Positions 59,187 through 62,735 of a stretch of 62,735 nt of DNA are shown here, in pieces. The stretch comes from a virus. The translations under genes and the position numbers were made by a program. The DNA is taken from positions 1 through 62,735 of the IMG/VR virus record IMGVR_UViG_3300027969_003138; one strand, given 5' to 3'. Positions within the stretch are counted from its first letter, which is position 1, and every line of letters begins with the position of its first letter. The notes below the pieces were generated by a model. The model was not told the DNA's origin. It did no database searches and saw nothing but the letters and a program-made list of their open reading frames with translations.

Positions 59187-60095
59187 TTAAGTGTAACCGT
59201 AACTTGCGGCTGCTAATCCGTTTCTAACAGTACCCACACCTGTAGTATCTGTGGCAACTACTCCGGTATTTGATACTAGATTGGTTATTGATAGTGCGGT
59301 CGGGTAAGTAGTAAATCCATATCCAAAGATAGCAGTATCAATTCCATATCCTGCAGCCGCAAGTTGTTGTCTATCAGTACCAACTCCTGTTGTATTAGTA
59401 GCAACTACACCTGTGTTTGATACTAGATTGGTTATTGATGTTGGGCCAGATCCATATCCAAAAATAGCTTTATCTGTGCCATACCTAGCTGCGGCTAGCC
59501 ATTCTCTAGCAGTACCTACACCTGTAGTATCTGTAGCTACTACACCTGTATTTGATACTAGGTTGGTCATTGATGCCGAGCCGCTACCATATCCAAATAT
59601 TGCTTTATCGGTACTATACCCGGCAGCTGATAATCCATATCTAGCAGTACCAACTCCTGTAACATCATTACCAACTACGCCGGTGTTTGATACTAGGTTG
59701 GTTAATGACAGTAAACCGGTATTATATCCATATCCAAATATAGCTTTGTCTGTTCCGTATGTTGCAGCACTAGGGCCAAATCTTACAGTACCAACACCGG
59801 TTACATCATTGCCTACAACACCGATATTTGTTACTAGATTGGTTATTGCTGTATATGCAGGACCGGTATCTCCGTATCCAAATATAGCTTTATCACCTCC
59901 ATAGCCTGCGGCAGCTAATTGCAATCTAGCTGTACCTACCCCAGTAGTATCTGTAGCAACAACACCGGTAGCTGATACTAAATTAGTAATAGCTGTTGCC
60001 GGTTGACCATATCCAAATATAGCCTTATTACCTGCCGGTGGAGCTGGTGGCTCAATACTAACCCCACCACTTATTGTCATTCCGCTAAAGTCCAT
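59187..60095 (-). CDS. Kelch-like beta-propeller protein, 302 aa
   Basis: Six tandem units of about 45 residues share DKAIFGYG, then TNLVSNTGVVATD, TTGVGTAR and LAAAxYG. The unit looks like a kelch blade. The N-terminus enters with KAIFGYG, and the C-terminus leaves with a GTVRNGLAAASYG half, so the first and last halves would pair to close a six-bladed ring. No charged active site is evident. It begins MDFSGMTISGGVSIEPPAPP, a short proline-rich lead. Likely a virion or fibre-tip ligand-binding disc. A GATAAATA motif and AAAGGAT precede the start. Confidence 0.8.
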   Translation of the reverse strand: MDFSGMTISGGVSIEPPAPPAGNKAIFGYGQPATAITNLVSATGVVATDTTGVGTARLQLAAAGYGGDKAIFGYGDTGPAYTAITNLVTNIGVVGNDVTGVGTVRFGPSAATYGTDKAIFGYGYNTGLLSLTNLVSNTGVVGNDVTGVGTARYGLSAAGYSTDKAIFGYGSGSASMTNLVSNTGVVATDTTGVGTAREWLAAARYGTDKAIFGYGSGPTSITNLVSNTGVVATNTTGVGTDRQQLAAAGYGIDTAIFGYGFTTYPTALSITNLVSNTGVVATDTTGVGTVRNGLAAASYGYT

Positions 60096-60114
60096 AATAT
60101 GTTATCCTTTAACA

Positions 60115-60122
60115 TATTTATC
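60115..60122 (-). promoter_or_regulatory. T4-like late promoter motif
   Basis: GATAAATA on the minus strand, 19 nt upstream of the ATG at 60095, with AAAGGAT between. Confidence 0.55.
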
Positions 60123-60138
60123 AAAAAATCATAGCCAA

Positions 60139-60163
60139 CAAAAAAGCACTACGAATAGTGCTT
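60139..60163 (-). terminator. Rho-independent terminator
   Basis: AAGCACTA (60144-60151), a 4-nt loop and TAGTGCTT (60156-60163) form a perfect 8-bp stem. On the minus strand the stem runs into a T tract. It ends transcripts from the 60217-60642 gene and from the late motif at 60195. Confidence 0.85.
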
Positions 60164-60194
60164 GATTGTAACTTCCCATCCCATTGAGATATTG

Positions 60195-60202
60195 TATTTA
60201 TG
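60195..60202 (-). promoter_or_regulatory. T4-like late promoter motif upstream of a terminator
   Basis: CATAAATA on the minus strand only about 30 nt before the terminator hairpin at 60144-60163. No sizeable gene lies between (an 11-codon frame at most), so it would produce an RNA of about 50 nt. Confidence 0.35.
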
Positions 60203-60216
60203 CTAGTTTACGCTTT

Positions 60217-60642
60217 TTACGAACTCCAACTATATGCACCGTTCTTATTTTGAATACCTACATCAGGTGATGCAAATGTTATGTGTGTACCTTTACCATA
60301 ACCGAATGACTTATGTAGGGCTTTACCAAACTTAGTAAAGCAAAACTGTTTTTCTCCTGGCATCCATGTATCATCAAATAATAACACTTCAAGTTGCATT
60401 AGTACATGCGACATTGGAATTTTATCATCTTCTAAGTCTTTTGATAATACTACTAAGTAGGCGTGTTGTTTTTTGTCGTTTTCAATGTAAATTCTAGTTA
60501 GCCCGTCGTATGACCATTTACCAGGATTAATCCCATCAATTTCCCATTTTAATATATTTTCAATTTCAGGATGCACCCATTCTAACTTTTCAAACTGAAT
60601 AAGCACTGGGGTAATCATTTCATATGTGACTTGTTTTTTCAT
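60217..60642 (-). CDS. Hypothetical protein, 141 aa
   Basis: It starts MKKQVTYEMITPVLIQFEKLEWVHPEI. It has mixed alpha/beta character with strands RIYIENDKKQHAYLVVLS and a Gly/aromatic-rich C-terminus (FGYGKGTHITFASPDVG). No known motif, signal peptide or membrane span. It has its own sigma70-like promoter (60674-60702) and a terminator (60139-60163), so it seems to be a monocistronic, perhaps early gene. No ribosome-binding site is clear before the ATG. Confidence 0.72.
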   Translation of the reverse strand: MKKQVTYEMITPVLIQFEKLEWVHPEIENILKWEIDGINPGKWSYDGLTRIYIENDKKQHAYLVVLSKDLEDDKIPMSHVLMQLEVLLFDDTWMPGEKQFCFTKFGKALHKSFGYGKGTHITFASPDVGIQNKNGAYSWSS

Positions 60643-60673
60643 TTTACAATAATACGGTTGTTAATCAGTAGTC

Positions 60674-60702
60674 ATACTAACACTTATTACTGGTATTGTC
60701 AG
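60674..60702 (-). promoter_or_regulatory. Sigma70-like promoter
   Basis: CTGACA (60697-60702), a 17-nt spacer and TAGTAT (60674-60679) on the minus strand, ending about 30 nt before the ATG at 60642. Confidence 0.55.
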
Positions 60703-61446
60703 CTATTTTGGGTAAACATATATACGCTGTTGCTGACAATTGGGTCCGTGACCATACATCTTGTAATGACTTTCTCTCATTGTTTTACCGCATACTTCAC
60801 ATGTTTTCATTACTTTGTTCTTTTCTTTGGTCTCACTTATTTTTTGTTTCTGCTTCTCATCCATTGGAATATTTTTGTTTTTAGCAGTTTTTCCTTTTTT
60901 AGCTTTACTAATATTCTCTGCTCTTTCTTTGGTACAACCTTTACCGAACATAGGATTATTACTACCAGATTTAGCTTTGGACATTTTTTTACGGTAGGCT
61001 TGCGTTCTTATACCTTTTTTCTTACCAATATTTGACTTACTAAGTTTGTCTTTGTGGTCTGTTGTTTTGGGTTTATCTTTATGTGTTTCACTAATCTTTT
61101 TAGCACCTGCTTCAGTAAGTATTTTTTTACCGGCTATATTCCCGTTCAACCATTTATCTTGTCGTTCTAATACACGACTGCGAGTTAGTACTCTTGTTTC
61201 CCAGTCTGCCATTTCTTCCACAGTGTCAAAGGTTCTGCGTATTTCATATTCAAAGGCTTCTTTACCTTCAGCTTTAATAATGTTATTGATATTCACACTA
61301 CTAGTGGTGTAATGTTTCCAAAAATCTTCTTTAGGAGTTCTGTTCAGTGTAGTGAAGTTTTTACATCTACTTCCGTAATATACTTTACCTGTTGTTTTAT
61401 GTTTCACAAGATAGGTGTAAGGTTTTACTTTGTTTATTTCTTTCAT
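60703..61446 (-). CDS. GIY-YIG homing endonuclease
   Basis: A 247-residue basic protein. The N-terminal domain has the GIY-YIG variant YTYLVKHKTTGKVYYGSR (the two Tyr motifs at about 10-26) and a following W. The middle carries NUMOD3-like DNA-binding repeats (KISETHKDKPKTTDH; SGSNNPMFGKG). The C-terminus is a zinc finger, CEVCGK with HYKMYGHGPNC. This is the layout of free-standing phage homing endonucleases such as the T4 Seg group. It sits between gp23 and other genes, a common site for them. The late motif GATAAATA ends 5 nt before its ATG, and a terminator isolates it from gp23. Confidence 0.85.
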   Translation of the reverse strand: MKEINKVKPYTYLVKHKTTGKVYYGSRCKNFTTLNRTPKEDFWKHYTTSSVNINNIIKAEGKEAFEYEIRRTFDTVEEMADWETRVLTRSRVLERQDKWLNGNIAGKKILTEAGAKKISETHKDKPKTTDHKDKLSKSNIGKKKGIRTQAYRKKMSKAKSGSNNPMFGKGCTKERAENISKAKKGKTAKNKNIPMDEKQKQKISETKEKNKVMKTCEVCGKTMRESHYKMYGHGPNCQQQRIYVYPK

Positions 61447-61451
61447 ACTAC

Positions 61452-61459
61452 TATTTATC
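61452..61459 (-). promoter_or_regulatory. T4-like late promoter motif
   Basis: GATAAATA on the minus strand, ending 5 nt before the ATG at 61446. It gives an almost leaderless transcript if T4 spacing applies. Confidence 0.5.
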
Positions 61460-61491
61460 TGTACCGCAACATCACCTATTTTTCATGAGGT

Positions 61492-61521
61492 AAAAAAAAA
61501 ACGCACCGAAGTGCGTTTTTT
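61492..61521. terminator. Bidirectional rho-independent terminator
   Basis: CGCAC, loop CGAA and GTGCG, with an A tract on one side and a T tract on the other, so a stem with a U-tail forms on either strand. It lies 40 nt after the gp23 stop and would end capsid transcripts. Confidence 0.9.
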
Positions 61522-61561
61522 GATTTGATAACATCTGAAAGATATTAGCGTGTACTGAATT

Positions 61562-62735
61562 TCACTGAAAGGTGAGATTTTGTACGGCTATTTCTCCCAC
61601 GTAATCGGCAGCATTACCGAAAGAACTTGCGGTGTTGGTTAATTCAATGTACCCGTAACGTGTCATAAATGATACGACTGGTTCGAATGTTGATGGATCT
61701 AGAACAACACCACTGCTCATCAATGGAATGTATGGGCAATAGAATGCGGCTGCATCAGTCTCTGAAGAACCTTTATAACCAACCAATACTGGAATAGTAT
61801 CTGCGGCATAAGAGTCAACGAACACACGCATAGCGCCGTTCAATGTACCAACGAACTTAGTGTTAGTTGGAGCTTCGAATGTACCTTCTGTAGTACGAGC
61901 AAAAGCACTAGTAGTTGCAGACTGTAGAACAGTTAGTGCAGCACTAGAAACAACAGCCCAGTTACCAGCACCACGACGTGTGCGTTGTGCGATCAAGTTA
62001 GCAACACGATTGATAAGAACAGCTAGTGCAGCGTGTTCGTCACCAACGTAAGTAGCTGTACCAGATACAGTAGCTTGGTTGTATGTATACTCTGTACTTG
62101 CTAGAGTACGCAATGACAAGAGAATCTCTTGGTCGATCTCAGCAGTAATTTCTTGTGCTAGAGCGGCCATGATTTCTGCCTCAACGTCAATACCATGTTG
62201 GCTTTGAGCGTCTTGAGCAGCTTCGAATGTCCAGCGAGCTTGTAACTTACGTGATTTAGCTTCAACAGCTTGACGTAGAATTTGAACGCTGATTTGCTTA
62301 CCACCGTTGCCTTCAAGGGCAGCAGTATCGTTAGCAGTATAATAGCTAGATGTTGTTGCATCACTCTTGCTACGTGAGTAAGCTTGAGCAATCAAGAATG
62401 GACTCAATGCCTCTTGACCAGCTGTAACGCTAGTTTGAGCGGCACTATTGTCTGTTAATGACTGAGCATAACGTACACGTAGTGTGTGAATTTGACCAAC
62501 TGGTCCTGTCATTGGCTGAACGCCTACCAATTCGTTAGCGATAACGGTTGGCATGACACGACGAATAACTGGAAGAATCACACGGTTTAGTGTAGCGATA
62601 TTACCAGATGTTGTAGTACCGGCTGAAGATTCAGCTAGTAACTGTTTTTTGGTGTTTTCTAAAATAACACCCATTGTTGAACGGCGAGTTCCTTTTAAGC
62701 CTTCTAACAGAGCTTCTTTGGTCTCGTCCCAACGG
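61562..62735 (-). CDS. Major capsid protein, gp23 family (5' end outside window)
   Basis: The frame stays open past the internal ATG at 62674 to the window edge; upstream residues read RWDETKEALLEGLKGTRRST, typical of the gp23 N-terminal region, so the true start is beyond 62735. Gp23-family blocks are clear: MPTVIANELVGVQPMTGPVG, the AQDAQSQHGIDVEAE region, and YCPYIPLMSSGVVLDP followed by FEPVVSFMTRYGY. It builds the hexamers of the T4-type head. Two L-x-E sites (LLEG near the edge and LAES at 62640-62630) could be gp21 protease cuts. Codon use is less AT-biased than elsewhere, as is common for highly expressed capsid genes. Confidence 0.96.
   Translation of the reverse strand, partial: RWDETKEALLEGLKGTRRSTMGVILENTKKQLLAESSAGTTTSGNIATLNRVILPVIRRVMPTVIANELVGVQPMTGPVGQIHTLRVRYAQSLTDNSAAQTSVTAGQEALSPFLIAQAYSRSKSDATTSSYYTANDTAALEGNGGKQISVQILRQAVEAKSRKLQARWTFEAAQDAQSQHGIDVEAEIMAALAQEITAEIDQEILLSLRTLASTEYTYNQATVSGTATYVGDEHAALAVLINRVANLIAQRTRRGAGNWAVVSSAALTVLQSATTSAFARTTEGTFEAPTNTKFVGTLNGAMRVFVDSYAADTIPVLVGYKGSSETDAAAFYCPYIPLMSSGVVLDPSTFEPVVSFMTRYGYIELTNTASSFGNAADYVGEIAVQNLTFQ

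Noticed and set aside
1-62735. Integrase, attachment site or lysogeny genes
   Set aside because: No recombinase, repressor or direct-repeat boundary was seen; all marks fit a lytic T4-type phage.

Overview
The window is a piece of a large, AT-rich, T4-superfamily myovirus genome, most likely from an uncultured aquatic phage. The right edge carries the 5'-truncated major capsid protein (gp23 family). Other phage marks are a class Ia ribonucleotide reductase pair with glutaredoxin, a PAAR spike tip, a SleB-type lysin, about 31 kb of tail-fibre/adhesin genes, a block of eight tRNA genes, free-standing endonuclease-like genes, and a T4-like late promoter motif (NATAAATA/CTAAATA) in front of many genes. 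The host cannot be read from the sequence. A Bug/TctC-type solute receptor and an IscU with an intact chaperone motif point loosely to a proteobacterium.

Layout, left to right; nearly everything is on the minus strand and so transcribed right to left. 1-724: tRNA genes (Gln, Ile, Met, one unresolved, His, Ser, Lys, Arg), with a possible truncated one at the edge. 725-1428: two very small genes, a sigma70-like promoter and a terminator. 1439-9534 and 10172-13825: an unusual metabolic region of tightly overlapping genes. It holds four PP-loop (asparagine-synthase-like) proteins, four Fe(II) hydroxylase-like proteins (one on the plus strand at 9573-10175), a radical SAM enzyme, a cupin, an acyl carrier protein, a membrane fatty-acid desaturase, two acyltransferase-like proteins and a secreted solute receptor. 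13825-15240: an iron module of IscU, rubrerythrin-like protein, rubredoxin and a tiny membrane protein. 15268-16903: two conserved small proteins and a cell-wall hydrolase. 16939-20213: virion-type proteins around a PAAR spike. 20213-24311: glutaredoxin, nrdB, nrdA and a conserved phage protein. 24353-58713: ten virion and fibre genes built from shared repeats, LamG, PKD and Ig-like domains. 58810-61446: a degenerate HNH-like protein on the plus strand, a kelch-like propeller, a hypothetical and a GIY-YIG endonuclease. 61562-62735: gp23.

How it fits together. The capsid, fibre and spike genes make the virion. The ribonucleotide reductase set supplies DNA precursors. The 1.4-15.2 kb region is the striking part: a multi-enzyme, iron-demanding pathway with a carrier protein, an acyl desaturase, ATP-dependent PP-loop enzymes and hydroxylases, next to genes that can assemble Fe-S clusters, protect iron enzymes and carry electrons. 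The product is unknown. A lipidated or amidated small molecule, or a modification of the cell surface or of the virion, are the ideas that best match the gene content, but this is inference.
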